A DNA stretch of 34,346 bases from a virus, in IMG/VR virus record IMGVR_UViG_3300030339_000155, positions 1-34,346 of that record; one strand, given 5' to 3'. The notes beneath the pieces are model-generated. The model saw nothing but the letters and a program-made list of their open reading frames with translations, was not told the DNA's origin and ran no database searches. Of this stretch, positions 16,809 to 23,692 are shown piece after piece (the first letter of the stretch is position 1; the number at the start of each line of letters is the position of its first letter). The translations under genes were made by a program, and so were the position numbers.

Positions 16809-17090
16809 ATGGCAGAAACAACATTTAATCTAAAACAACTAACTAATTGGACTATCATTATTCTGATTGCTGTATTTTCGGCGAGTGCGACAAGTAGTTT
16901 GCAAAAGGATTCAGATGCAAGAAATGACAGTAAAACGATAGCTATTCAGCAAGTTCAAATTAATGGACTATTAGAGAATCAAACTAATATATTACATTTA
17001 ATCGAAACGATGAATGGTAATATAAGCGACATTCACGATAATGTATTAACGTTAATGATTACCAATAAAGTTAAACCAGTTAAGCCATGA
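16809..17090 (+). CDS. Small membrane protein of the lysis cassette
   Basis: A 93-residue protein with one membrane segment near the N-terminus (about residues 11-31, LTNWTIIILIAVFSASATSS) and a polar helical tail (IQQVQINGLLENQTNILHLI...), probably periplasmic. It stands at the head of a chain of genes coupled by overlaps (17087-17090 ATGA, 17194-17197 ATGA, 17415-17418 ATGA). Likely roles are holin partner, antiholin or spanin component. The family was not recognised. Confidence 0.7.
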   Translation: MAETTFNLKQLTNWTIIILIAVFSASATSSLQKDSDARNDSKTIAIQQVQINGLLENQTNILHLIETMNGNISDIHDNVLTLMITNKVKPVKP

Positions 17091-17197
17091 CAAAATGCAC
17101 CTATTGCCGAAAATTAACGCCAACATCTATTGATATAGATTTTGAACCATATTGTGATGTGTGCTTTAACGACCACTTTATAACTGTTATATTATGA
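17087..17197 (+). CDS. 36-residue CxxC/CxxC peptide in the lysis cassette
   Basis: MTKCTYCRKLTPTSIDIDFE then PYCDVCFNDHFITVIL. The pairs C4/C7 and C23/C26 form a miniature zinc-ribbon pattern. The start overlaps the upstream stop (ATGA at 17087) and the stop overlaps the downstream holin start (ATGA at 17194). This two-sided coupling is good evidence that a gene this short is translated. Function unknown. Confidence 0.65.
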   Translation: MTKCTYCRKLTPTSIDIDFEPYCDVCFNDHFITVIL

Positions 17198-17418
17198 AAA
17201 AGAAACTTACGCTAAGACAGAGATGGACTGCTAAGACTCCCAAGTTCGCGAGGTGGCTGCAAGTCTTATCAAGTGCAATTACAGCACTTCCATTATATTA
17301 TACATCATTACCGGATGAATTTAAAGCCAGTCTACCTGTGAATGTTATATTGTATATATCGGGTGCTGGATTGGTTGTAACGTTTTTGTTAAATTTATTT
17401 AATACGAAAGAGAAATGA
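17194..17418 (+). CDS. Holin (two transmembrane segments)
   Basis: A 74-residue protein with a basic N-terminus (MKKKLTLRQRWTAKTPKFAR), one membrane segment at about 22-42 (WLQVLSSAITALPLYYTSL), a second at about 48-70 (PVNVILYISGAGLVVTFLLNLF) and a charged C-terminus (NTKEK). This is the layout of a class II-like holin, which makes the inner-membrane lesion that releases the endolysin. The downstream GH24 endolysin, overlapping by ATGA, supports the call. Confidence 0.8.
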   Translation: MKKKLTLRQRWTAKTPKFARWLQVLSSAITALPLYYTSLPDEFKASLPVNVILYISGAGLVVTFLLNLFNTKEK

Positions 17419-17924
17419 CGGTATTAGAACAACTTGTTTCGCATTACGAATCTTTGCATGACGGAGATTTACATGAGATAGGATTGCAGCCAAAGATGTG
17501 TCCGGCTGGATTTTGGACGGAGGGGTATGGGCGACTTGTTAGAGATGAAAAAGGTAATCCAATAAAGGGAATGCCTAACAAATCAAAGGCTGCTAAATTT
17601 AGCGTAATACATACAGTCGAACAGGCATTAAAAGCATTGGCAGAAGATTTATCCGACTATTCAAATAGAGTTAACAGCCTAAAATTAACTATTAATCAAA
17701 CCCAACACGACGCACTAACTTCGTTTTCTTATAACGTTGGATTTCAAGCATTAAAAGACAGTTCGTTATTGGCACTAATAAAAGTTAAGGCAAGTCCGGT
17801 GCGAATTGATATAGCTTTTAGGGCATGGAATAAAGGCGGTGGAAAAGTACTTGCTGGACTTGTTGCAAGGCGTACATCTGAATCATTATTATTTAACAAA
17901 GGAATACTTAAATACTTCAACTAA
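17415..17924 (+). CDS. Endolysin, T4-type lysozyme (GH24 muramidase)
   Basis: Cleaves the glycan strands of host peptidoglycan at lysis. The 169-residue protein has the GH24 pattern: catalytic Glu12 in HYES near the N-terminus, the CPAGFWTEGYG block (29-39) with Thr35 as the counterpart of T4 lysozyme Thr26, NQTQHDALTSFSYNVG in the middle, and KVLAGLVARRTSES near the end. There is no signal peptide, so export probably depends on the holin encoded just upstream. Length is normal for the family. Confidence 0.93.
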   Translation: MTVLEQLVSHYESLHDGDLHEIGLQPKMCPAGFWTEGYGRLVRDEKGNPIKGMPNKSKAAKFSVIHTVEQALKALAEDLSDYSNRVNSLKLTINQTQHDALTSFSYNVGFQALKDSSLLALIKVKASPVRIDIAFRAWNKGGGKVLAGLVARRTSESLLFNKGILKYFN

Positions 17925-17925
17925 T

Positions 17926-18495
17926 ATGAACTTTATAAAAACCAACTATATATGGATTGTGGTGTCCGCAATCGCACTGGCTGTCGGATTTTTCATCGGA
18001 AGGTCAAATACTACTGAAAGTATTAAATATGTAAAAGGCGAGACAGTTACCAATACTATTTATCAGGATAAAATAATCAAAGTATTATCAGAAGTTCCGG
18101 ACAATCCAGTATTACCGACTAAGCATGATACGATATATAAGGATGGAAAGCCTGTATTTGAATATATCAAAGTAGATACGGCAATGATTATCGCAAATTA
18201 CATTGAAAAGCATACTTATAAAACAGTTGCATTTGATGATAATAACGGCAAATTAACTTTAATGCCAGTGGTTCAATATAATGAACTTCAAAGTTACGGC
18301 TACGAATTTACCCCAATAACTAAGGTTGTAACTAAATTGCGAACTATAACACCTTTTGTAACAGCATCATATAATAGCTTTGGCTATGTTGGTATCGGTG
18401 GTGGTGTATATTATCATAACATCGGGTTATCAGCCTCATATCTATCTAACTTCTCGACTACTGGATTTGAAGTTGATATTCATTATAAATTCTAA
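17926..18495 (+). CDS. Membrane-anchored lysis-cassette protein, possible spanin
   Basis: I chose the ATG at 17926, right after the endolysin stop, instead of the upstream frame that would overlap the endolysin. The 189-residue product begins MNFIKTNYIWIVVSAIALAVGFFIGRSN, one inner-membrane segment with a short cytoplasmic end. A polar periplasmic stretch follows. The last 45 residues (VTASYNSFGYVGIGGGVYYHNIGLSAS...) alternate like outer-membrane beta-strands and end in YKF, a C-terminal aromatic typical of outer-membrane proteins. It resembles DUF6808-type proteins of Bacteroides phages. Its position suggests an outer-membrane disruption (spanin) role; this is inference. Confidence 0.7.
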   Translation: MNFIKTNYIWIVVSAIALAVGFFIGRSNTTESIKYVKGETVTNTIYQDKIIKVLSEVPDNPVLPTKHDTIYKDGKPVFEYIKVDTAMIIANYIEKHTYKTVAFDDNNGKLTLMPVVQYNELQSYGYEFTPITKVVTKLRTITPFVTASYNSFGYVGIGGGVYYHNIGLSASYLSNFSTTGFEVDIHYKF

Positions 18496-18523
18496 CTTTT
18501 TTCATAAATTGGTTTTTAATGAG

Positions 18524-18554
18524 AACGGTCGAGCTTGTGATAAGTCCGACCGTT
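18524..18554. terminator. Bidirectional terminator between lysis genes and early operon
   Basis: AACGGTCG (18524-18531) and CGACCGTT (18547-18554) form a perfect 8-bp stem with a 15-base loop, followed by AATTTATTTAG. It lies between the convergent genes ending at 18495 and 18558. Confidence 0.75.
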
Positions 18555-18557
18555 AAT

Positions 18558-18743
18558 TTATTTAGATTTAAAGTTTACGCAATTAGGAATGCTGTGGCAA
18601 TAATGTTTAAGTATATTACAGTAAACCATGTAGTTTTTAACCTCACCACCATTTTTGCAGTTCCGGCAATACCAATCAATATCCGTCTTGGTGTTTACAA
18701 TCTCTTTTGGCTTAGGCGGTAATACTCTTTTTCCGGCTGCCAT
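18558..18743 (-). CDS. Small Cys-rich protein, last gene of the early operon
   Basis: A 61-residue protein (MAAGKRVLPPKPKEIVNTKTDIDWYCRNCKNGG...) with CxxC (C26/C29), then C42, C49 and C55, suggesting a metal-binding fold. Its start codon shares one base with the stop of the upstream MazG-like gene (TAATG). Function unknown. Confidence 0.65.
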   Translation of the reverse strand: MAAGKRVLPPKPKEIVNTKTDIDWYCRNCKNGGEVKNYMVYCNILKHYCHSIPNCVNFKSK

Positions 18744-19135
18744 TAATACAATTTGCCATGCATATGTTCACGGGTTTCGTTATATCTTAGCTTTAGCTCG
18801 ATATGCTTTTCAATATCTATGTTTTTATATCCGCAAAGGTCTAAAAGTCGAATAATGGTGTCGGCTATTTCATCCTCGAATGTATCTTTTATATGAGATT
18901 CAAACTCGGCTTTAAATACACTATCTACATTGCAATCAAGACCATTTCTTATAAATACAGAAAGGCTGTGAACATTTGCAATCTTACTTTTTCTATCAGC
19001 TTCTAACGCCTCTGATATTTCAGAAACACAAAGCATTAATAAAGTTCCAATCTCACGGGGCTTCACATAAAAACCCTTTTTTACATTTGCATCAAAAATC
19101 TGTACTGCGGCACTGTTTAATCCGTTAATTTTCAT
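18743..19135 (-). CDS. MazG-like nucleotide pyrophosphohydrolase
   Basis: An all-alpha NTP-PPase-like protein of 130 residues. The metal-binding pattern is visible as E39-I-S-E42 (CVSEISEALEAD) and E89-I-A-D92 (FEDEIADTIIRLLDL), followed by the typical helix with KLRYNETRE. Such enzymes hydrolyse nucleoside triphosphates. In phages they adjust nucleotide or alarmone pools during replication. It is coupled to the gene below by TAATG. Confidence 0.85.
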   Translation of the reverse strand: MKINGLNSAAVQIFDANVKKGFYVKPREIGTLLMLCVSEISEALEADRKSKIANVHSLSVFIRNGLDCNVDSVFKAEFESHIKDTFEDEIADTIIRLLDLCGYKNIDIEKHIELKLRYNETREHMHGKLY

Positions 19136-19147
19136 ATTTTATTTATT

Positions 19148-19333
19148 TTAAATGTTTCCTTCTCTAATTCCTCTTTCTCTTTCAGTTTCAAATATATCAG
19201 AATACCCACAGCTACACTTATAGGTTTTGCGTTTCTGCCTATGACCTTTTATGCCATTAAAGCTAACCGATAACGTTAATTCACCACCACATAAGGGACA
19301 GTAAATATCAGCACATTTGAGTTCTTCTTTCAT
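19148..19333 (-). CDS. Small zinc-ribbon protein
   Basis: A 61-residue protein with two Cys pairs, CPLC (C12/C15) and CSC (C40/C42), spaced as in a zinc ribbon (YCPLCGGELTLSVSF...YKCSCGYSDIF). It overlaps the upstream gene by 26 bases, in another frame. Probably binds nucleic acid or a protein partner; target unknown. Confidence 0.7.
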   Translation of the reverse strand: MKEELKCADIYCPLCGGELTLSVSFNGIKGHRQKRKTYKCSCGYSDIFETERERGIREGNI

Positions 19334-19724
19334 GTTGATGTATTTTAACTGAATAATTATTTATTTGACTATATATCCGTTCATGCTTTTTAGATAATGG
19401 ATTATAGGTTGCTAATTTTGCATATAATTCATCAATACGACTTTCATAAATATCAGTCGGATTAATATAGACAGGTATGCTTTCTTCTTCCGGCTTAATA
19501 ATCAACTCAACAGGTGTACTTAATTTAATTAACCTATTCCTTTCGCATTGAGTTTGAACAGCCCTTTCCATATTTAACCGTTCTAATTTAGTCGGTCTGA
19601 CTGTTTTGCCTAATGCCAACTGCTGCAATCTATACATCTCCCTACGCTGCATCGACAATCTATCTTTATTAATTCTTTTATAATTAGCTTGATAGTCTTT
19701 ATTATTTTCTGTTAATCTTTTCAT
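19308..19724 (-). CDS. Basic helical protein of unknown function
   Basis: A 138-residue protein rich in Arg, Lys and Gln (YKRINKDRLSMQRREMYRLQ), with a second helical block at the C-terminus (LSKKHERIYSQINNYSVKIH). Family not recognised. Its start overlaps the stop of the DnaC-like gene (ATGA), so it is probably co-translated with the replication genes. Confidence 0.65.
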   Translation of the reverse strand: MKRLTENNKDYQANYKRINKDRLSMQRREMYRLQQLALGKTVRPTKLERLNMERAVQTQCERNRLIKLSTPVELIIKPEEESIPVYINPTDIYESRIDELYAKLATYNPLSKKHERIYSQINNYSVKIHQHERRTQMC

Positions 19725-20308
19725 CTTCTAAAACTTTTACCGTTAAATGCTATTCTTTTTGTTGTTGCCATAATTCTATCCATAATACGAACCCCGTATT
19801 TTAATGTTAATTCATCCATTGGTAGGTTCGTTGTTACAATTACTAATTTACCCTGTTTCTCTACTGCATCCATAAGTTCGGCAAATGCAAGTCGTCTTTC
19901 ACCATATTTAATGCTTAATTCTTCCGTTCCAACATCGTCTATACTGATTATCTTTTTAGACAATACGAAATCGATATGTTCATTCATTTCTAAAACATCA
20001 AAACATGAAACTACTTTTCTGCATTCGCTAAGAAGTATTGCCGGAATAACATATCTACCCATAATAGTTTTGCCTAAACCACATTTTCCATGCAGGAACA
20101 GACCTAATCCTTTGTTGTCAGATAACCATTCCACTATCTCGTCATATTCCTTTATCCAGACCGCCTGTTTGCCCTCATTACCTATAAAGAATGCAATTGC
20201 CTGTTTGGTTACTTCGAGTGCATTAGGAACGCTTATATGGACTCTATCGTCTTGCACTTTCATACCATGAAGTTGCATATCGCTTAGAATGCTCTTAAAG
20301 TCTGTCAT
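19721..20308 (-). CDS. DnaC-like AAA+ helicase loader
   Basis: An ATPase that probably loads the host replicative helicase onto the phage origin. Walker A is GKCGLGKT (74-81), Walker B is IISIDDVG (120-127), sensor I is VIVTTNLP (about 156-163), and GVRIMDRI near the C-terminus matches the arginine-finger region of DnaC/IstB proteins. At 195 residues it is shorter than E. coli DnaC (about 245), mainly in the N-terminal helicase-binding part. It lies directly downstream of a likely replication initiator. Confidence 0.9.
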   Translation of the reverse strand: MTDFKSILSDMQLHGMKVQDDRVHISVPNALEVTKQAIAFFIGNEGKQAVWIKEYDEIVEWLSDNKGLGLFLHGKCGLGKTIMGRYVIPAILLSECRKVVSCFDVLEMNEHIDFVLSKKIISIDDVGTEELSIKYGERRLAFAELMDAVEKQGKLVIVTTNLPMDELTLKYGVRIMDRIMATTKRIAFNGKSFRR

Positions 20309-20309
20309 A

Positions 20310-20834
20310 TTAAAAATTCTCTACCGTTTTGTTAGATTGTTGTAATACCATTGAGTGCTGTGGCTTGTCGTTTAGCCAAACTTTATTAATATCCATACTA
20401 TTTGCGAATGTGTTTTTCCAATTAATTTCAACATAACCGGATTTCTTTTTGTTTCTCCAACCATCTTCTGTAGCCCAATACTTTATACACGACCTTTCAA
20501 TAGATTTTTCGATATTATATTTAGGATTAAGTGTTTGTTGAAGCAACATCCAGTCCTTATCGCCAACCGAATTCTTATATCCTAATCTAAGGTTCGTTAA
20601 GTATATCTGATAATCAGTTTTCCAGCTTGGTTTAACTTCCTTTACTTTGACCGATTTATCTAATCCTTTTCTAATCGACTCAAAAATCATCTCGACAGCT
20701 AAATCGTCTGTCGTTAAGTCGTTTCCATTTGTATAATTTAATATACGCATAAATAATACTCCTTGATTAATTTGAGATAATTTTTGAGCCGAAAGAATAA
20801 TGGATGTTGGTAAGGTGAATGTTGGTTGTTTCAT
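20310..20834 (-). CDS. Putative replication protein (DUF6291-like N-terminus)
   Basis: A 174-residue protein. Its first 60 residues (LSAQKLSQINQGVLFMRILNY and following LTTDDLAVEMIFESIRKGLDK) resemble the DUF6291 domain found at the start of phage replication proteins. The remainder is polar and basic, with a Trp-rich stretch (YWATEDGWRNKKKSGYVEINWK). It is immediately upstream of the helicase loader, the usual place of an initiator or replisome organiser. No origin iterons were identified in the gene. Confidence 0.6.
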   Translation of the reverse strand: MKQPTFTLPTSIILSAQKLSQINQGVLFMRILNYTNGNDLTTDDLAVEMIFESIRKGLDKSVKVKEVKPSWKTDYQIYLTNLRLGYKNSVGDKDWMLLQQTLNPKYNIEKSIERSCIKYWATEDGWRNKKKSGYVEINWKNTFANSMDINKVWLNDKPQHSMVLQQSNKTVENF

Positions 20835-21239
20835 TTAATCAAAAGGTAAAGTTGCAGGATAAGTTTTAAAATTCGGAATACGTTCACGTTTTTCAATAAT
20901 CGGTGCATTGGTATAATTTACGCACGATGCATCAACTCCACGTATCTCAAACCCATCGTTAAAGATTAAACCTCTATCAAATACTTTCTTGCCGGATTCA
21001 GTATTGTTAAAGTATCTGACTCTATTTCTTACGCCGACTGTTTCGGAAAGATGCAATAAGGTTCGCTTACCATCTAAAGTATTAACCATTATCCGGTTCA
21101 TTTTAGGCTTTAATTCAAGTTGCTTTAATCTGAACTTCTCAGCCTTTGCAGCGATCCGTTTAGCCAACTTTAATTCCTTAGTGATTAGCTTTTCATCGGA
21201 TAGTCGCTTACGTTCATCTATGGTTAGTTTTGGTTTCAT
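20835..21239 (-). CDS. Basic protein of unknown function in the replication block
   Basis: A 134-residue protein with a highly charged helical N-terminus (KLTIDERKRLSDEKLITKELKLAKRIAAK...) and a beta-rich C-terminal half. Its stop is adjacent to the next gene's start. Family not recognised; nucleic-acid binding would fit the charge. Confidence 0.65.
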   Translation of the reverse strand: MKPKLTIDERKRLSDEKLITKELKLAKRIAAKAEKFRLKQLELKPKMNRIMVNTLDGKRTLLHLSETVGVRNRVRYFNNTESGKKVFDRGLIFNDGFEIRGVDASCVNYTNAPIIEKRERIPNFKTYPATLPFD

Positions 21240-21294
21240 TTGAATTTGTTTTAAGTTGAGCGAGTCGATTTAACCCGCCCAACTGATTTGTTAA

Positions 21295-21732
21295 TTATTC
21301 CGGTGCTGTGAATGGAAATACATCTAAGATTGGTGTTTCCGTTATTCCGGCAACTACATAGCTTGCCATACTTCCAGCCATCCCCTTTTTAAGTTCTGCT
21401 GATGCTTCGTCAATATCATTTGCCTGTACCATCATTTTACTTGCTGTACGTTTCTCAATTCCTTTTTCCTCGTCGAGCGATATAAAAAACACCTTACAAT
21501 CCCACCAGCGATCTCCGTTTGGATTTGCAAATAATTCATTTATACGGGCACGACGAATAGTTGTTGTAATAAACTCTCCCGAAATGAAAGGTCTCATTTC
21601 TTCAATAATTCTTGCTTCTGCTTCGGTAAACGAAAGTGCATCAACTAAATACGATTCTGAAATCTTTACAATTTTCCCCTCGTCGCCCGTTTTCTCATAT
21701 TTGACGATTGTGTTAAACCAGTTGTAAGCCAT
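21295..21732 (-). CDS. DUF4494-like protein
   Basis: The sequence NWFNTIVKYEKTGDEGKIVK...SYLVDALSFTEAEARIIEEM...GEFITTTIRRARINELF...GDRWWDCKVFFISLDEEKGIEKRTASKMMVQA...ETPILDVFPF follows the DUF4494 pattern well known from Bacteroides phages and conjugative elements. 145 residues is near the normal length. Function is unknown. It lies in the early DNA-metabolism block, so a link to replication or recombination is possible. Confidence 0.85.
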   Translation of the reverse strand: MAYNWFNTIVKYEKTGDEGKIVKISESYLVDALSFTEAEARIIEEMRPFISGEFITTTIRRARINELFANPNGDRWWDCKVFFISLDEEKGIEKRTASKMMVQANDIDEASAELKKGMAGSMASYVVAGITETPILDVFPFTAPE

Positions 21733-21755
21733 AATTTTGTTTTTGTTTTAAATTA

Positions 21756-21902
21756 TTAATTGTTGTTTAATTCCTCTATTACATTTCCTAATTCAACTAT
21801 CTTACCTTCAAGTTCTTCAATCTTTTCAATTAAATCTCGAATCACTCTCTCATTGTCATCGAAGGAGTTTTCAGCCCGCCTTTGCAATTGTCTATCTTCC
21901 AT
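21756..21902 (-). CDS. 48-residue coiled-coil protein
   Basis: MEDRQLQRRAENSFDDNERV followed by IRDLIEKIEELEGKIVELGNVIEELNNN. The second half is a clear heptad repeat. The ATG shares one base with the stop of the exonuclease gene (TAATG at 21902), which supports translation. Function unknown; perhaps an oligomerising partner of the exonuclease. Confidence 0.65.
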   Translation of the reverse strand: MEDRQLQRRAENSFDDNERVIRDLIEKIEELEGKIVELGNVIEELNNN

Positions 21903-22606
21903 TAAAATAATTGTTGTTTAATTGTGTATTTTTCTACATCTTCCTTAATGCAAGCGATTAACTCTAAACATCTTGCTTCTGATTGTGTTACCAATTCATG
22001 TATGTAACTTACTTTCTTCGCACTGACTTTGACTAAAGTATCAGGTGTAACCATAAATTCAAGTAATGGACAAGCTGTATTTTCTTGCCTAAATGATATA
22101 CACCTAACTCTTTTTACACCGAGTACTAAAAAGTTATGTACAAGTTGGTCAATATACGTTTCAATAAATGCGTCATTGTTTCGGATATATTTCATGTGAA
22201 TAGCAGCCGATGGACATTTAATTTCAATTGATTCCTCAACATTAATTAATTCGGTTTCTGTTATTTGGCTTTCATCACAAACTAATCCATCGGGCGATAT
22301 TCCGATTAAACCATTATCTAATTCAATCCATCCAACCTGCGAAACTTTAACGTTGTATATCCTTTCAAATTCGGCTCTTGCATAAGGTTCAAGTTCAACC
22401 CCACGATCCATTGCAAATGTTGAAATGTTTTCTTCTGGAAAAAACTCCTCAAATTTTGCAGCGAGTATTTTGTCATAGATTGCATTACCTCGAATTGGTT
22501 TTGATTCGTTTGCATTAAGGTCTTTTGCTGATGAACCGCCTACTTTTCCATACTTGATCTCATGCCACTCCGGCGATGATTGAATTATGTCTCTGTAAAT
22601 TTTCAT
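21902..22606 (-). CDS. YqaJ / lambda Exo-type recombination exonuclease
   Basis: A PD-(D/E)XK 5'-3' dsDNA exonuclease for phage recombination. Key blocks are GGSSAKDL (23-30), RGVELEPYAR (68-77), the catalytic Asp106 in SPDG (104-107), and E128-I-K130 in EIKCPS. These match the YqaJ family. Length 234 is normal. The start lies inside the 3' end of the HNH gene upstream (47-base overlap). The partner annealase is not obvious; candidates are the two genes upstream of the HNH gene. Confidence 0.9.
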   Translation of the reverse strand: MKIYRDIIQSSPEWHEIKYGKVGGSSAKDLNANESKPIRGNAIYDKILAAKFEEFFPEENISTFAMDRGVELEPYARAEFERIYNVKVSQVGWIELDNGLIGISPDGLVCDESQITETELINVEESIEIKCPSAAIHMKYIRNNDAFIETYIDQLVHNFLVLGVKRVRCISFRQENTACPLLEFMVTPDTLVKVSAKKVSYIHELVTQSEARCLELIACIKEDVEKYTIKQQLF

Positions 22607-23138
22607 TATTTAATTCTTTAAGTTTTGTTATATATGCCAATCCAGCGTCTTTCTCTATTTTAAATGAACCCAAATGAATTGACTTTCCGTTTATCTGTAT
22701 TCTACTTCTCCATTTGTTAGTTGATTTATTCCACCCAACGCCAATATATTGGCTTGTATGCGCCTCTATATTTTTTCTAAAGCATGTGGTCGAATTTTCT
22801 CTTGTGGTAACAATCCTAAGATTTTCTACGCTATTGTTTAATATATTTCCATCTATATGATCTACGACTAACTTGTGACCGCATGGTATGTGACCTAGAA
22901 ATGTCATTGTAACTAATTGTGATACATGGTATATTTTTCTCTGTTTATTTTTGCACAGCTTACATCTATAATATCCGAATTTATCTGTTGTAAAGGTCAT
23001 TAAAAATTCTTTTTTAATACAGGTGGCATTATTTTTGCCATTCAATCTAACTCTTGATAGGCTCTTTACTTCCCCAAAATCGCTAGCCTGATAAATTCCT
23101 TCGTACCCCGGTATATCCATCCATATCTCTTTTTTCAT
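22560..23138 (-). CDS. NUMOD4-HNH-AP2 homing endonuclease within the recombination block
   Basis: A 192-residue free-standing homing endonuclease. NUMOD4 is at 3-28 (KEIWMDIPGYEGIYQASDFGEVKS), the HNH core at about 71-112 with VDHIDGN and NNSVENLRIVT, and AP2 at 129-172 (SQYIGVGWNKSTNKWRSRIQI). It starts with an ATGA overlap on the upstream gene. Its last 15 codons overlap the start of the exonuclease gene by 47 bases. It probably inserted between two formerly adjacent genes. Its core is similar to the HNH genes at 5838-6371 and 7151-7879. Confidence 0.9.
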   Translation of the reverse strand: MKKEIWMDIPGYEGIYQASDFGEVKSLSRVRLNGKNNATCIKKEFLMTFTTDKFGYYRCKLCKNKQRKIYHVSQLVTMTFLGHIPCGHKLVVDHIDGNILNNSVENLRIVTTRENSTTCFRKNIEAHTSQYIGVGWNKSTNKWRSRIQINGKSIHLGSFKIEKDAGLAYITKLKELNNENLQRHNSIIAGVA

Positions 23139-23683
23139 TTATCAACTGGTTTTGGATATGTAACTGATAATGATTTACATAAAGCGAATATTTCTGCATT
23201 ACTAAGAAACTCGGCAAATTTAGTTTGTGCTGCAACAAATGAATCTCGGCTATTTACTTTATCAAATGCGTCCTTTGCTTGTTGAAATGTTAGTTTGATT
23301 GGTTGGTTGTATTTTTCATCAACTACAATTCCACCAACTACTTCACCTTTCATTTTTATAGTTTCATCGGCAAGCAATCTGATTTTCATTCCAATCCAAT
23401 TAGAGATATTCCTCGATTCAACTGCCGTACATTTCTTTTCATCCTTTACCAGTTTAGCAATTTTTGTTCTGTTACCAGAGTTTGGCATAAATTCTTTTGA
23501 TGGTTCTTCAAATTTAAGAAAGTAGCCATCTGTTTTTCTACCATTTACATCAACACCCTTGTCATAGTAGGCATTTTTAATTGTAAATTCACAAGTTCCC
23601 TTTTCAGCTATAATAGCCTCAATGTCAATCCTTGCTAAATGCGTGGATTTTCTGTATTTTTGACAATCAATTCCTGTTTCCAT
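23135..23683 (-). CDS. Conserved phage protein, possible ssDNA-binding or annealing role
   Basis: A 182-residue protein (STHLARIDIEAIIAEKGTCEFTIKNAYYDKGVDVNGRKTDGYFLKFEE...RNISNWIGMKIRLLADETIKMKGEVVGGIVV) that I recognise only as a recurrent hypothetical of Bacteroides-group phages. Its beta-rich layout would suit an OB-like fold. It sits between the coiled-coil gene and the exonuclease, interrupted only by the HNH gene. That is the expected place of an SSB or annealase. Function not proven. Confidence 0.7.
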   Translation of the reverse strand: METGIDCQKYRKSTHLARIDIEAIIAEKGTCEFTIKNAYYDKGVDVNGRKTDGYFLKFEEPSKEFMPNSGNRTKIAKLVKDEKKCTAVESRNISNWIGMKIRLLADETIKMKGEVVGGIVVDEKYNQPIKLTFQQAKDAFDKVNSRDSFVAAQTKFAEFLSNAEIFALCKSLSVTYPKPVDK

Positions 23684-23692
23684 AATTTTGTT

